64,000 nt of DNA from Metallosphaera cuprina Ar-4 (GCF_000204925.1 NC_015435.1:796001-860000), one strand, 5' to 3'. Positions 1-10,050 are shown, counted from the stretch's first letter. Notes: generated by a model from the sequence alone, not told the origin. Numbers and translations: made by a program.

Positions 1-183
1 AGTCTCAACCATAACGAACCACAGATCATCACTAACGTTGGGATAGGGTATACCTACTTTATCCCTCATAAACTTCTCGATAGTGTTAGTGAAGAACCTA
101 TAGTACGAGGCGTAGTGAGCTATTCCTTGCGCGTCCGTGTCATATATTCTCACAACGTCCTCAAAAACAAACTCAATTGTCAT
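1..183 (-). CDS. Hotdog-fold acyl-CoA thioesterase, partial (C-terminus beyond left edge)
   Basis: Translation from the ATG at 183 on the minus strand stays open for 61 codons to the window edge. It contains RIYDTDAQGIAHYASYYRFF at about residues 12-31, the signature of the 4-hydroxybenzoyl-CoA thioesterase/YbgC family, in which the first Asp of the DTDxxG motif is the catalytic acid. Family knowledge predicts cytoplasmic hydrolysis of an acyl-CoA thioester; the substrate cannot be read. The upstream gene (FAD protein, 302-1444) has the same orientation with 118 nt between them, so the two could be cotranscribed. The C-terminal half is outside the window. Confidence 0.85.
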   Translation of the reverse strand, partial: MTIEFVFEDVVRIYDTDAQGIAHYASYYRFFTNTIEKFMRDKVGIPYPNVSDDLWFVMVET

Positions 184-301
184 AACGTATCTTACAACTA
201 GTTAGGTTTTTATCTCTAGCTCCCCTTACTACCTCATGCGTCTCAACGTCAAGGAGTTAGCTACGATTCAATCGGGTTCTTTTATGAATATCAACAGGTC
301 T

Positions 302-1444
302 CTAAACTTGGGGCCTTACAGCTAAGGCTCCATGATAGGGTACGTCGAAGGCCCTCTTCACCAGTAGTCTACTGTACATCTTTTTTATTAGTACATAATT
401 CTTGTTAAAATTTAAGGTTGAGAACGTGTTTTTCCCGTCAGTATCAAACCTCAATATGCCGGCATCGTCTCCACCTTCCATAATACAAAGCACGCCTAAC
501 GAGTACATGGGTAGCTCAATTCCTTTCAATTCCTTAATTAAAGTACTAACCGCGTTCTCAGCGGAGATCATCGCTGCTCTAGCTGTCCTTGGAAAGGGAG
601 TGAAGGCCAAGTCGCCCAAGCCGAAAATCCTCTCCTGTGCTCTGAAGCTTGGGAGCTTAACGTCTACGAAGTCCGAGTTTAAAGTTATTCCAGATCTCTT
701 GACCACCTCAGGGGCGGACAGCTTAGGAAGTATCGAGATGACCTCAGCTTCCACTTCCCTATCGTCGTCTAGTACTACCTTACCTCTCTTAACCTCTTTG
801 ACCGTCCTCCCTTTTAATATCGTTATACCTCTCCTCTCAAAATATGAGTTTGCCTTCTCGTGAACCCAATCGATCGGTATGGGTCCGAAGACCCCTTTTG
901 GGCTCTGGGTCGCTAGGTAGACTTTAGCTTTAACTCCTCTCCTCCTCATGATGTATTCAGCAATCAGGGCGATCTGATAGGACGGTCCTTCAATGGGACT
1001 ACCTTTAACGTTACCCACAAACACATCTCCATCGGTCTTCCAGAGCTGCTCCTTCAACTTAAGGAAGCCTTCTAACGTGTGATGCATGACAGCGTTCTCG
1101 TAACCCTTTATCTTCCTGAAGTTCTCATCGTATCCACCTCCCATGGCCAGGAAAAGATAATCGTAATCGAACTTACCTTTACTAGTCTCAACTTCTCTGC
1201 TCTCAGGTAGTATCTCTTTAACTTCGGCCTCCTCAAACGAAACGTTTTTCATGTTCATGGCTTCCTTTGCGTCGAATTCCGTCTCCTCAACCTTAATCTC
1301 GTCGGTCAGAAGGAGAGGGAAGATGGTGTTCTCCCTGATCAACCTCGATTGAGAAATAACCGTTATGTCGTCCCTCACGAACCTCCTGAGCTTGTGAGCT
1401 ACCGTTAACCCTGCGTAACCTGCCCCCAGTATAAGAAATTTCAT
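302..1444 (-). CDS. FAD-dependent NAD(P)H/sulfide-quinone-oxidoreductase-like protein
   Basis: The 380 aa product starts with a dinucleotide-binding fold (GAGYAG at residues 7-12), has a second glycine-rich stretch near the middle (AMGGGYDENF) and the FAD-binding GLGDLAF motif near residue 275, the domain order of type II NADH dehydrogenases and sulfide:quinone oxidoreductases. It has essentially one cysteine, near the C-terminus, and lacks the redox Cys pair of true sulfide:quinone oxidoreductases. It is therefore better called an SQR/NDH-2-like flavoprotein of unknown donor, probably membrane-associated and reducing quinone. The ATG start leaves a leader rich in A and T. Confidence 0.75.
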   Translation of the reverse strand: MKFLILGAGYAGLTVAHKLRRFVRDDITVISQSRLIRENTIFPLLLTDEIKVEETEFDAKEAMNMKNVSFEEAEVKEILPESREVETSKGKFDYDYLFLAMGGGYDENFRKIKGYENAVMHHTLEGFLKLKEQLWKTDGDVFVGNVKGSPIEGPSYQIALIAEYIMRRRGVKAKVYLATQSPKGVFGPIPIDWVHEKANSYFERRGITILKGRTVKEVKRGKVVLDDDREVEAEVISILPKLSAPEVVKRSGITLNSDFVDVKLPSFRAQERIFGLGDLAFTPFPRTARAAMISAENAVSTLIKELKGIELPMYSLGVLCIMEGGDDAGILRFDTDGKNTFSTLNFNKNYVLIKKMYSRLLVKRAFDVPYHGALAVRPQV

Positions 1445-1747
1445 TAGTTGTGATTAAGCAAACTAAAATTAATCTTTAACTGGATTAATCAACTTTGAGA
1501 ACTCAAGATGAGGAAAACGCTCTATTGAAATCGGATAACTTTTGTGTCGAAGGCCTAAGGTCAAGAAGATCGTCTTTTGGTCATGGATCCTCCTCTCTGG
1601 ACCAGGAAGCTGAACTATCAATTGAAGGTCTGATTCCCCATCGACTTTCGGAGAGATTGGAATCGTTAAAACGCCCAAAGATAATTGAGGGCGTTGGTTG
1701 AGGGGCTGAGCCAAATCGACTTATATCCATAGCTACAATATACTCCC
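1445..1747. other. Intergenic gap, 303 bp, divergent promoters
   Basis: Separates the divergent FAD protein and GH15 genes. Two short overlapping reading frames on opposite strands (1469-1714 minus, 1495-1701 plus) have no recognisable motif and no convincing start signals. I see nothing else. Confidence 0.5.
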
Positions 1748-3451
1748 ATGTTAGGCTTCATTTCAAATCAGATGACCTCAGCCCTGATCCAAGGTTCCTC
1801 AGTGGTGTGGTTCCCAGCACCTAAGTTCGACTCACCGTCAATGTTTTCCAAGCTTTTGGACCAGGACGGAGGGGAGTTCTCCATATCGGCAGAAGGTGTT
1901 CAATCGATATCTCAAAGTTACGACGTCCCTATGGTCCTCAACACACAACTTGTAACCAAAAACGGAACGATCGTAATAACAGACTTATTATCAATTGGGG
2001 AGCCTACCCTAATTAGAAAGATCGTATCAGACGTTCCCTTTGAAGTAAACTTCAGCCCTGTTTTTTATTACGGATTGTACAAACCGATAATTGACGATAA
2101 GAGGAGGATCAATCCGAAAGGGAGAGATTGTGTAGGTTTACTTTATAGCTATGAAGGAGAGGTCAAGAAGGTAAGCGATAACGTCTGGTCCTTCTCTTCC
2201 GGTCAAGGATACTTAGCTGCGGTCTACTCTTCGAACTACAAACACGGCCCTCTAAGTTATAGAGCCTCTAAGTTGTCTCTCGATCTGTCCAGGTCTTTTA
2301 ATAAGACATATGATTATTGGAAGAGTTCCACGGAGAGGGGCCAAGGTGTACCTTTCCCTAAGCTCTATGAAACGTCCATGTCAGTCATCCTAGGGTCTAT
2401 CTACTATCCGTCCGGTGCGGTCGTAGCTGCGCCTACAACGTCCCTTCCAGAAGTCGTAGGTGGGTCGAGGAATTGGGACTACAGGTTCGCCTGGGTCAGA
2501 GACTCTTCAATAACTGCTGAGGCGCTTCTCAGTGCAGGGCAAGTCGTTAAGGCTAGGTCAATCATAAGGTTTCTCCTCTCCCTAGTTAACTTCTCCTCTA
2601 AACCTTTCTTGTTTCCTCTCTATACCGTAGAGGGTACCAGCCCTCCCCCTGAAGTGAATTTGAGGTGGCTGAGAGGATACAAGAGTTCAAGACCCGTAAG
2701 GATAGGTAACGCCGCTTCCACCCAAGTTCAGCTTGACGTTGAAGGGTTCTTTTTAAACGCCCTCTATAAATATTTTGAAATTACAAAAGATAAAATATTT
2801 ATTAGTGATATATACGATAGAATAAAATACATTGCTGACTGGGAGGCCGAGAATTGGAAGCTCAAGGATTCAGGAATATGGGAGGATAGAGGAGAGCCAA
2901 GACACTACGTTCACTCCAAGATAATGATGTGGGTAGCCCTAGATAGGGCAGAGAAGCTTTCAGAGGCTCTAGGTTTGAACGGGAATTGGACATCAGTCAA
3001 GAACGAACTTAGATCTTGGATCTTAGAGAGGGCTAAAGGATACTTTCCGAGATGTGTGGGCAGCGATGAAGTCGACGCATCGATTTTGTCGGCACCCCTT
3101 TACGGTTTCGTAAACGTTGATGATCCGCTCTTCATGAGAACCTTAGAGAGGATAGAGCGGGAGCTAGTCACTGACGGTTTCGTTAAAAGGTACGCTTCTG
3201 ATTCGATGGGGGAAGCTAAACATCCCTTCCTTCTCACAACCTTATGGTTGGCTAGAGTTTACATTAGATTAGGAGAGACAGATAAAGCTGAAGAGATACT
3301 GAGGAAGTTGGAGGAGATATCAAAGCCCCTTTACCTCTTAGGTGAGCACTACGATTTGCTCAACTCAACTTTCACTGGTAACTTCCCTCAGGTTTTCGTT
3401 CACGCTCAAGTAATTCAAGCCTTGAACGAGCTTAGACAGGCCAAGAGTTAA
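1748..3451 (+). CDS. Glycoside hydrolase family 15 protein (glucoamylase or trehalase)
   Basis: The 567 aa protein has the N-terminal beta-sandwich plus C-terminal (alpha/alpha)6 barrel arrangement of archaeal GH15 enzymes. Seen directly: NWDYRFAWVRDSS at about 242-254 (substrate-binding strand), GIWEDRGEPRHYVHSKIMMW at 376-395 with the presumed general-acid Glu (E379), and GEHYD...TGNFPQVFVHA near the C-terminus with the general-base Glu. In this family archaeal members are glucoamylases releasing glucose from alpha-glucans or, in Sulfolobus acidocaldarius, trehalases; the sequence alone does not decide. No signal peptide is visible, so action is probably cytoplasmic, feeding glucose to the Entner-Doudoroff enzymes encoded nearby. 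Confidence 0.88.
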   Translation: MLGFISNQMTSALIQGSSVVWFPAPKFDSPSMFSKLLDQDGGEFSISAEGVQSISQSYDVPMVLNTQLVTKNGTIVITDLLSIGEPTLIRKIVSDVPFEVNFSPVFYYGLYKPIIDDKRRINPKGRDCVGLLYSYEGEVKKVSDNVWSFSSGQGYLAAVYSSNYKHGPLSYRASKLSLDLSRSFNKTYDYWKSSTERGQGVPFPKLYETSMSVILGSIYYPSGAVVAAPTTSLPEVVGGSRNWDYRFAWVRDSSITAEALLSAGQVVKARSIIRFLLSLVNFSSKPFLFPLYTVEGTSPPPEVNLRWLRGYKSSRPVRIGNAASTQVQLDVEGFFLNALYKYFEITKDKIFISDIYDRIKYIADWEAENWKLKDSGIWEDRGEPRHYVHSKIMMWVALDRAEKLSEALGLNGNWTSVKNELRSWILERAKGYFPRCVGSDEVDASILSAPLYGFVNVDDPLFMRTLERIERELVTDGFVKRYASDSMGEAKHPFLLTTLWLARVYIRLGETDKAEEILRKLEEISKPLYLLGEHYDLLNSTFTGNFPQVFVHAQVIQALNELRQAKS

Positions 3452-3518
3452 CTATATTGTATTTCACGATAAAGAATATTATACTAAACTTTAAAAACTT
3501 TAAACCCAATAGGAAACC

Positions 3519-5042
3519 ATGGTTGTTAGGACAGGTGAACAGTACCTTCAATCTATAAGTCAGCGTTCCAAGGTAGAGATATACGTAATGGGGAGGGAAG
3601 TAAAGGACGTAACTAAGCATCCTTTCCTCAAGCCCTCAGTTATGTCGTTTAAGGCTACCTTTGACGCTGCCTGGCAGGAGGACACAAAGGAGCTAGGTAG
3701 GGCGTGGAGCCCCTATCTAGAGGACGAGATAAACAGGTTCAACCACATCCACAGGTCTCCAGAGGATCTAGCTGCCAAGGTGAAGCTTCTCAGGAAACTA
3801 AGTCACAAGACAGGTGCCTGTTTTCAAAGATGTGTAGGTTGGGACTCCCTGAACACTCTCCATATTGTAACGACTTTAATGGCGAAAAAGGGCAAGACGG
3901 AACCAAGGGAAAGATTTGTGGAATATCTAAAATACGTTCAGAAGAACGACCTAGCCTTAGCCGGCGCTATGACTGATGCCAAGGGCGTTAGGAACCTAAA
4001 ACCCAGCCAACAACCTAACAAGAACGCTTACCTAAGGATAACCGAAGTGACTAAGGACGGGATATACGTCTCAGGGGCTAAAGCCAACATAACTGGAGTT
4101 GCGGCAACGGAGGAGATGGTAGTTTTACCTACCAGGGCGATGGGACCTGAAGATAAGGACTATGCCGTAGCGTTCGCAATTCCCACTGACACTGAGGGGG
4201 TTAAGATAGTTGTAGGAAGACAGTTGAACGACGCAAGGAGGATGGAGGAGGGAGAAATAGATGGTCTTCCTTACTTTTATAACCACGAGGGATTGGTTAT
4301 ATTCGACAACGTGTTCGTCCCAATGAATAGGGTTTTCCTCGCGGGTGAATGGGAGTACACTGGAACTTTGGTTGAGATATTTTCTGCCTATCATAGACAA
4401 GGTTATGGAGGATGTAAGGCGGGGTTAGGAGACGTGATAATTGGAGCTAGTGCGGATCTAGCTAAACAAATAGGTGTGGAGAAAGCTTCTCACGTGCAGG
4501 ACAAGTTAACGGAGATGATTTTCCTAACTGAGACCATGTACTCCGCTGGGATTGCTGCTAGTTTGAACGCGGTGAAGATGTGCGATAATTGTTGGTGGGT
4601 TAACCCAATGCACGCCAACGTTACAAAACATTTGGTAGCCAGGTTCCCGTCTCAGATAGCTCAGCTCTCAATAGACTTAGCTGGAGGCATTGTGGGTACG
4701 GCGCCTAGCGAATGGGACTTAAAGAATCCAAAATTAAAGGAGTACATTTCGAGATACTTACAGGGAGCTGAGGACTTCACTGCAGAGGATAGGCTGAGGA
4801 TGGTCAGACTAGTTGAGAACGTTAGTATGGGAGTAGCTTTCCAAATCGAGTCGGTGCACGGCGCCGGAAGTCCAGCAGCTCAGAGGATAATGTTCTCGAG
4901 GCTTTACGATCTGAACTTCGCACAGGAGGTGGCTAAGAGCCTGGCAGGAAGGAAGAGCAGCGTTAAGTTCACTCCTAAGGCGGAACCCTGGAGGGAAAGC
5001 CAGTCCGAGACCGAGGCTAAGGAGGCCGGACTTAAGCCTTAA
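3519..5042 (+). CDS. abfD: 4-hydroxybutyryl-CoA dehydratase/vinylacetyl-CoA isomerase
   Basis: The 507 aa product belongs to the FAD and [4Fe-4S] 4-hydroxybutyryl-CoA dehydratase family. The cluster ligands are all present: C101 and C105 (ACFQRC), H292 (SAYHRQG) and C299 (GGCKAG), matching the Clostridium aminobutyricum enzyme. It converts 4-hydroxybutyryl-CoA to crotonyl-CoA, a key step in the autotrophic 3-hydroxypropionate/4-hydroxybutyrate cycle of Sulfolobales. Some genomes also carry a divergent paralogue; retention of all four ligands argues that this copy is catalytic. The gene stands alone, with a TTTAAA-rich promoter before the ATG, and its 3' end overlaps the convergent fdhD by 11 bp. 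Confidence 0.93.
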   Translation: MVVRTGEQYLQSISQRSKVEIYVMGREVKDVTKHPFLKPSVMSFKATFDAAWQEDTKELGRAWSPYLEDEINRFNHIHRSPEDLAAKVKLLRKLSHKTGACFQRCVGWDSLNTLHIVTTLMAKKGKTEPRERFVEYLKYVQKNDLALAGAMTDAKGVRNLKPSQQPNKNAYLRITEVTKDGIYVSGAKANITGVAATEEMVVLPTRAMGPEDKDYAVAFAIPTDTEGVKIVVGRQLNDARRMEEGEIDGLPYFYNHEGLVIFDNVFVPMNRVFLAGEWEYTGTLVEIFSAYHRQGYGGCKAGLGDVIIGASADLAKQIGVEKASHVQDKLTEMIFLTETMYSAGIAASLNAVKMCDNCWWVNPMHANVTKHLVARFPSQIAQLSIDLAGGIVGTAPSEWDLKNPKLKEYISRYLQGAEDFTAEDRLRMVRLVENVSMGVAFQIESVHGAGSPAAQRIMFSRLYDLNFAQEVAKSLAGRKSSVKFTPKAEPWRESQSETEAKEAGLKP

Positions 5043-5799
5043 TTCTCTCAGGGTGGGCGTAAACGTTAAAGCTCTCTCCTCTGGAGAACCCGATTAAGGT
5101 TATTCCCGAATCTTCAGCTATTTTAATGGCGTAGCTGGTCGGAGCGGAGATTCCGCTCACCACAGGTATTCCAGCCATGATAGCCTTACTTACTATCTCA
5201 TAACCTATTCTTCCGCTCACCTGTAAAATCGTGGAGCTAGCTGGCAGTTCGTTCCTCATCAACAACCTTCCTACTATCTTATCTACAGCGTTGTGTCTTC
5301 CGACGTCCTCGTAAAGGTAAAGCATCTCTCCTTCAGTTGAAAACAGGCCAGCAGCGTGGAGACCTCCAGTGACGTTGAATGCGCTCTGTCCATCCCTCAA
5401 CTTCTTAGGCAGTGAGAAGATTACGTCGCTTTTGATCCTAACGTCTGATCTCAACACCTCGAGAGCGTAAAGGAGGGCTCTTCCGCAAACTCCGCAGCTC
5501 GAGTTAACGACTATCTCTCTAGATTTCACTTTATTTTCATTTTTTAAGAAAATTTGAGAAGTACCTGATCTCACCTCAACGGAGACGACGTCATCGTATC
5601 TGTCTATTATCCCTTCAGAGTAGAGGAACCCCAGAGAGAGCTCCAGGTCGTCACCTGGAGTTCTCATCACTATGGCAAAGGTTTTACACTCTCGGAAGCA
5701 CGTGGAGATCTCCAAAGGCTCTTCTATGGCAACGAAGTCCTCGTTCCTCGTCCACTCCCCTTCTCTAATCTTGACCAGGTTTACCTTCTCTACTTGCAC
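5032..5799 (-). CDS. fdhD: Formate dehydrogenase accessory sulfurtransferase FdhD
   Basis: The 255 aa protein carries the conserved [14 protein letters not shown] segment (about residues 104-117), whose Cys pair corresponds to the sulfur-transferring CxxC of bacterial FdhD, and the later [13 protein letters not shown] block that binds the Mo/W-bisPGD cofactor. Family role: sulfuration of the molybdenum or tungsten cofactor before insertion into formate dehydrogenase. It is the last gene of a three-gene operon with DUF1641 and the catalytic subunit; its start overlaps the preceding gene by 35 bp. Its 3' end overlaps the convergent abfD gene by 11 bp. Confidence 0.93.
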   Translation of the reverse strand: MQVEKVNLVKIREGEWTRNEDFVAIEEPLEISTCFRECKTFAIVMRTPGDDLELSLGFLYSEGIIDRYDDVVSVEVRSGTSQIFLKNENKVKSREIVVNSSCGVCGRALLYALEVLRSDVRIKSDVIFSLPKKLRDGQSAFNVTGGLHAAGLFSTEGEMLYLYEDVGRHNAVDKIVGRLLMRNELPASSTILQVSGRIGYEIVSKAIMAGIPVVSGISAPTSYAIKIAEDSGITLIGFSRGESFNVYAHPERIKA

Positions 5800-6136
5800 T
5801 TCCTATCACTTTTAACACTTTTATGATCGCCATTAACCCTCTCTTCACGTCTGGATCGTTCAATTCTCTAAGGATGTCGCTAAGCGTTACGTCCTTTATC
5901 TCCTCATCTCCGTTGAGCGTTGCGTAAATCTGACCCAAGCTCCTCAACGCGTTAGCGTTCCTGTCAACTGTGCTCTCTAAAGTTGAGTCTAGGTTCTCAA
6001 GAAGTCCAATGAGGAAATCGAGGACACCACTCTTACGTAGAGCCTTCAAAAGCCTGAGAAGGTCCTCTATGACCTCCGCTGCCTCAGGGAGTTGAGAGAT
6101 CAATCTATCAAAGGTTTGAACTCCTCTCTCTTCCAT
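5765..6136 (-). CDS. DUF1641 family protein of the formate dehydrogenase operon
   Basis: The 123 aa all-helical protein ends with the typical DUF1641 pattern DPDVKRGLMAIIKVLKVIG, preceded by heptad-like leucine-rich helices. DUF1641 proteins are regularly encoded between archaeal or bacterial formate dehydrogenase and fdhD genes, but their molecular role is not established. Here it overlaps the catalytic subunit gene by 37 bp and fdhD by 35 bp, so translational coupling is likely. No cofactor-binding residues are visible; the name by context is formate dehydrogenase-associated protein. Confidence 0.8.
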   Translation of the reverse strand: MEERGVQTFDRLISQLPEAAEVIEDLLRLLKALRKSGVLDFLIGLLENLDSTLESTVDRNANALRSLGQIYATLNGDEEIKDVTLSDILRELNDPDVKRGLMAIIKVLKVIGSASREGKPGQD

Positions 6137-9012
6137 TTCTTTGTCACCTCTATTCCAAGTTGCCTTCTCCTATCCTGTACGTGAAACCTCCAATTGTCTT
6201 TAGGTAAGGGAGGACTAGCCTCAGCGGAGAGCTTCTCTATTGAAGCTAGCGTATCCTTGTACCCCGGTGTTCCTGAGTCACGATCTATCTCCCTTCCCGT
6301 TAAGTTGTTTACGGCCTTAGAGGGATTAGAAGCGAAAAGCGGAACGAATATCTCCTCCCCAAAAACCCTGTCAGAGACTAAAGCCTTAGCTCTAATCTCA
6401 CCTCCGAACTTAGATCGAACTAAAACCATATCGCCAGTCTTAATTGAGTGCTTTTTGGCAAGCTCGCTTGAAATCTCTACGTACGTTTCAGGGAACTTCC
6501 TAGCTAAACCCTCCACCCTTCCAGTCATTGTACCTTCGTGAAAGTGCTCTAAAACCCTGCCTGAGTTGACGGTTATCGAGTAAACTTTTTCCTCAACCGA
6601 CTTGCGCTTCCATACTATTGGGTATAGCTTTGCCTTACCTCCTTCCAGAGCGAAGGAGTTAACGTATAGGATTGGAGTGTCCCTTCCGTCCTCCTCAACT
6701 GGCCAGACGAGACTGTTGAAACCCTCTAACCTATCATATCTAACTCCTGAGAAGATCGGGACGAGTTTAGCTATCTCATCCATTATCTCGGAGGGATGAA
6801 GGTAGTTCCAGCTCTCCCCTAGCTCCCTAGCCAACAGCTGAATTATCTCCCAATCAGGTTTAGACTCGCCTAAGGGATCCATAGCCTTATAGAATCTCTG
6901 TATTCTCCTTTCAGTGTTCACGAAAGTACCATCCTTCTCTAAGTTTGAACAGGCAGGTAGCACTACGTCAGCTAGCTTAGCGGTCTCAGTAAGGAACATA
7001 TCCTGCACAACTAAGAATTCCAAGCCCTCGAGCGCCTTTCTGGTCAGAGGAGTTCCACAGTCCACCATCACTGTGTCCTCCCCAACTATGTAAAGTCCAT
7101 GAACTTTCCCCTCTAGGATACCCTCTATCATTTGAGGAATCTGAAGTCCAGGCCTCCTGTTTAGTTTGGTTCTCCATGCGTCCTCAAACTTTGAAAACAC
7201 GTTTTCTTCCATGGGCTGATAACCGGGTAAATAGTTAGGTAAACACCCGAAGTCGCTCACTCCTTGGACGTTGTTGTGTCCTCTCATTGGGAAAGCCCCA
7301 GCTCCGGGTCTACCGTAATTTCCAGTGAGAAGAAGCAAGTTTGATATCATCGTTGAGGTATCTGCTCCCCCCAGGTGTTGAGTCACTCCCATTCCCCATA
7401 AAACTACGACCCCCTTCGCTTCATGGATCATTTTGGCTAGTTTGATTATGTCCTCCTTGGGAACTCCAGACGTTGACTCTACGTACTCCAGAGTTAAGTC
7501 CTTCAGAGACCGCTTAAGGTTTTCAAGCCCTTCTACTCTTTTCAAGAACTCGTGATTAACCCAGTCGTTATCTAAGATGTACTTCACGACGCCGGCCAAG
7601 ATTAAAGCGTCGTTCCCCGGCTTAGGTCTAATGAACAGATCGGCCCTCTCCGCAATCTCGTGTTTCCTAACGTCTATGACCACGATCTTAGCTCCATTAA
7701 CCTTTTGGGCCCTCTTCACCTTGCTTCCAATCACAGGATGGCTCTCCGTCGTGTTGTGACCCACTATCAAGATCAAGTCGGCCATCTCTATATCCTTTAT
7801 AGTTCCTGAGTCGGCACCTATTCCGACCGTCCTCCAAAGTCCAATTGTGGCAGGGGATTGGCAGTACCTGGAAGAGTTATCTACGTTATTGGTCCCTATG
7901 ACGCCTCTCGCTAACTTCTGAAGAAGATATGCCTCCTCATTACTCATCTTGTCTGACGCTATGAAACCTAATGCGTCGGGTCCGTATCTCTCTTTTATCT
8001 GCTTGAACTTCGAAGCGATAAGTCTTATCGCCTCCTCCCAGCTAGCTTCCCTGAAGTGATCTCCTTCCCTTATCAAGGGCTTAGTTAACCTATCCTTGCT
8101 ATTAACGAAATCCCATCCGAACTTACCTTTAACACACGTTAATATCCCGTTCGCAGGGGACTCAGGTTTCGGTTCCACCTTTAATATTTTCCTATTTTTA
8201 GTCCATATCTCAAATGAGCATCCCACTCCACAGTAGGTGCACACGGTCTTAGTCCTCCTTATTTGGGACCTCCTAGCTTTAGACTCAATCTCGCTCATCG
8301 TCATGAGTAGGCTGAAGTTATCTTCTCTATCACCTATCGTCTTTATCATCTTCTCCTTAACCTTCGGGTTGATCCATGTGAAGAGACCGGCCTCTCCCAG
8401 CATTGACTTTTCCATCAAGGCGTTAACTGGGCAAACCGTTACGCACGTTCCACAGTTAACACACGATGAGTCACCTATGTTAGATCCTTTGTCCCATACG
8501 ACTCTAGGAGGATCCAGGTCCCAGTTGATCCATATAACCTCGTTCACTGCGAAGTCTTGACAAGCTTCTACGCATCTACCGCAAAGTATACACTGGTTCG
8601 GATCATAAACGTAGAAGGGGCCAGAGCTGTCCTGAGAATAAGGCTTGTTCAAGTAATCTTGACGGAACGTTCTCTCCTTAACTACGGCGTTGTGCAAATC
8701 GCAATCTCCGTTGTTGTTTTCACAGACGGTGCAGTACAGCTTGTGGTATCTCAATATCCTAGACAAAGCTTCTCTCCTCTTTTCAACCGCTCTCTGGTCG
8801 TCCGTTGTTATTATCATCCCTTCCTCCACTTTCGTGCTGCATGCTCTAACGAGCCTTCCGTTAGCTGAGACAACGCACGTATCGCAACTGTTGAGCGGAA
8901 CTAGTCCCTCATTGAAGCATACGTGAGGTACGTAGAGCCCATTCCTCATCAATAGCGATAGTATTGTCTCCCCTTCTCTGCTCTCATATTCCATGCCGTT
9001 TACGCGGGGCAT
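6100..9012 (-). CDS. fdhF: Formate dehydrogenase catalytic subunit, Mo/W-bisPGD, with ferredoxin-like N-terminus
   Basis: The 970 aa protein has, in order, a [2Fe-2S] domain (C32, C43, C46, C58), a NuoG-like His/Cys cluster motif (H90, C94, C97, C104), two [4Fe-4S] ferredoxin motifs (C141/144/147/151 and C184/187/190/194), the [4Fe-4S] motif of the molybdopterin domain (C258, C261, C265, C293) and the Mo/W-bisPGD body with a C-terminal molydopterin-binding domain after about residue 830. The metal ligand is Cys384 in RYCQSPAT, so no selenocysteine is used. Family role: oxidation of formate to CO2 with electrons passed along the Fe-S chain to NAD or ferredoxin. No twin-arginine leader is present, so it is cytoplasmic. 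First gene of the operon with DUF1641 and fdhD. Confidence 0.9.
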   Translation of the reverse strand: MPRVNGMEYESREGETILSLLMRNGLYVPHVCFNEGLVPLNSCDTCVVSANGRLVRACSTKVEEGMIITTDDQRAVEKRREALSRILRYHKLYCTVCENNNGDCDLHNAVVKERTFRQDYLNKPYSQDSSGPFYVYDPNQCILCGRCVEACQDFAVNEVIWINWDLDPPRVVWDKGSNIGDSSCVNCGTCVTVCPVNALMEKSMLGEAGLFTWINPKVKEKMIKTIGDREDNFSLLMTMSEIESKARRSQIRRTKTVCTYCGVGCSFEIWTKNRKILKVEPKPESPANGILTCVKGKFGWDFVNSKDRLTKPLIREGDHFREASWEEAIRLIASKFKQIKERYGPDALGFIASDKMSNEEAYLLQKLARGVIGTNNVDNSSRYCQSPATIGLWRTVGIGADSGTIKDIEMADLILIVGHNTTESHPVIGSKVKRAQKVNGAKIVVIDVRKHEIAERADLFIRPKPGNDALILAGVVKYILDNDWVNHEFLKRVEGLENLKRSLKDLTLEYVESTSGVPKEDIIKLAKMIHEAKGVVVLWGMGVTQHLGGADTSTMISNLLLLTGNYGRPGAGAFPMRGHNNVQGVSDFGCLPNYLPGYQPMEENVFSKFEDAWRTKLNRRPGLQIPQMIEGILEGKVHGLYIVGEDTVMVDCGTPLTRKALEGLEFLVVQDMFLTETAKLADVVLPACSNLEKDGTFVNTERRIQRFYKAMDPLGESKPDWEIIQLLARELGESWNYLHPSEIMDEIAKLVPIFSGVRYDRLEGFNSLVWPVEEDGRDTPILYVNSFALEGGKAKLYPIVWKRKSVEEKVYSITVNSGRVLEHFHEGTMTGRVEGLARKFPETYVEISSELAKKHSIKTGDMVLVRSKFGGEIRAKALVSDRVFGEEIFVPLFASNPSKAVNNLTGREIDRDSGTPGYKDTLASIEKLSAEASPPLPKDNWRFHVQDRRRQLGIEVTKKWKREEFKPLID

Positions 9013-9185
9013 TTCCCCATAATCTATAATATTTGGCTTATAAAGATCCTTTTTTATGCATTTAAAATCACTTAAATTTTTGTTATTTATGATGATTAAA
9101 ACCTAAAAATTCGAAGTGAAAGCGACGTAGAGAGGCTCATAACGTCAATAAATGAGTTATGTTTTTATAGTTTTTATAAAAAAGG

Positions 9186-9192
9186 TTTTAAG
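9186..9192 (+). promoter_or_regulatory. TATA box of the ferritin-like gene
   Basis: TTTTAAG is centred about 25 nt before the ATG at 9214, the spacing expected for a leaderless Sulfolobales transcript. The 201 bp region to 9012 also holds the promoter of the divergent formate dehydrogenase operon. Confidence 0.45.
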
Positions 9193-9213
9193 TCACTATT
9201 TTACGTAGAGAAT

Positions 9214-9846
9214 ATGGACTCGAACTGGTATCAAACCCCCGAAGAGGTCAGATTCGGTATAAGGTATTTATCAGCTCATTTTTATCCTAAGGCCTACATG
9301 TCCAGATGGAGCGCGCTTAAGCCCCTCTCTTTAAGTTTCGTCGATAAGGTAAGGGAATACTCCCCTAGACAGTATCAAGAGGAGCTGGATCACTTCGACT
9401 TCTTTGAGAGGTACTTCATGAGGGAACCGCTTTCAGAGATAAAGTTGCCGAACTCTTACATAGAGTTCTTTGATAACTTAGTCAAGGACTTCGAGAGCGG
9501 AGACGTGCAGGCTATAGCAACGAGGTTTCACCTCGTAACGGAAGGGATATTGGCTACTACGGGACTCAACGTGCTCAGAACAGTGGGGGAGAGATATAAC
9601 CTGAGGGAGTTCTCATCCGGGATTAAGCACATAATAGAGGACGAGGCGAGGCATATTAACTTCGGAATATCGTTGATAAGAGATAGGGATTTTGCCTTAA
9701 GGAGGTTAGATGAGCTCTACCCGGAGGCCATTAAAATAGTGAAAGACGGTGAGGCTTACCTCTCCGCTTTAACGCCGTTTGAAGACATAATGAAAATGAT
9801 GGATGAGTTGAAGAGGGCTAGGGAATCGAACCTACGGAAGATCTGA
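9214..9846 (+). CDS. Ferritin-like di-iron protein, ribonucleotide-reductase R2-like, short form
   Basis: The 210 aa protein shows the carboxylate/histidine ligands of the R2-like ferritin fold: E57xxH60 (EELDH), E110 (LVTEG) and E144xxH147 (EDEARH). The order and spacing resemble ribonucleotide reductase small subunits and R2-like ligand-binding oxidases, but the protein is much shorter than the usual 300 or more residues and the first helix ligand is not obvious; no radical Tyr position can be assigned with confidence. It is likely a di-iron oxidase or oxygen-detoxifying protein. It stands alone between the divergent formate dehydrogenase operon and a permease gene. Confidence 0.65.
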   Translation: MDSNWYQTPEEVRFGIRYLSAHFYPKAYMSRWSALKPLSLSFVDKVREYSPRQYQEELDHFDFFERYFMREPLSEIKLPNSYIEFFDNLVKDFESGDVQAIATRFHLVTEGILATTGLNVLRTVGERYNLREFSSGIKHIIEDEARHINFGISLIRDRDFALRRLDELYPEAIKIVKDGEAYLSALTPFEDIMKMMDELKRARESNLRKI

Positions 9847-10050
9847 GAACGTGTCAAAACTTGCTTTAATCCTCATTACGCTAAGTTCTACGTCATGAGG
9901 AGAACAGAAAGTGGAAGTGTCTGTAAAGACGCTTTTGGTCCTGACGATAGCCTCTAACGCTGTCAAGTTTGTGATATAAGGTAACTTAATTATTTTTAAT
10001 CTTAAACGAAAAACGCTTAAATACTTAAATCATTTGTTAAATAACTTTAA

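Noticed and set aside
1469-1714. Two opposing small reading frames in the gap before the GH15 gene
   Set aside because: They overlap on opposite strands, have no conserved motif and lie in a divergent promoter region.
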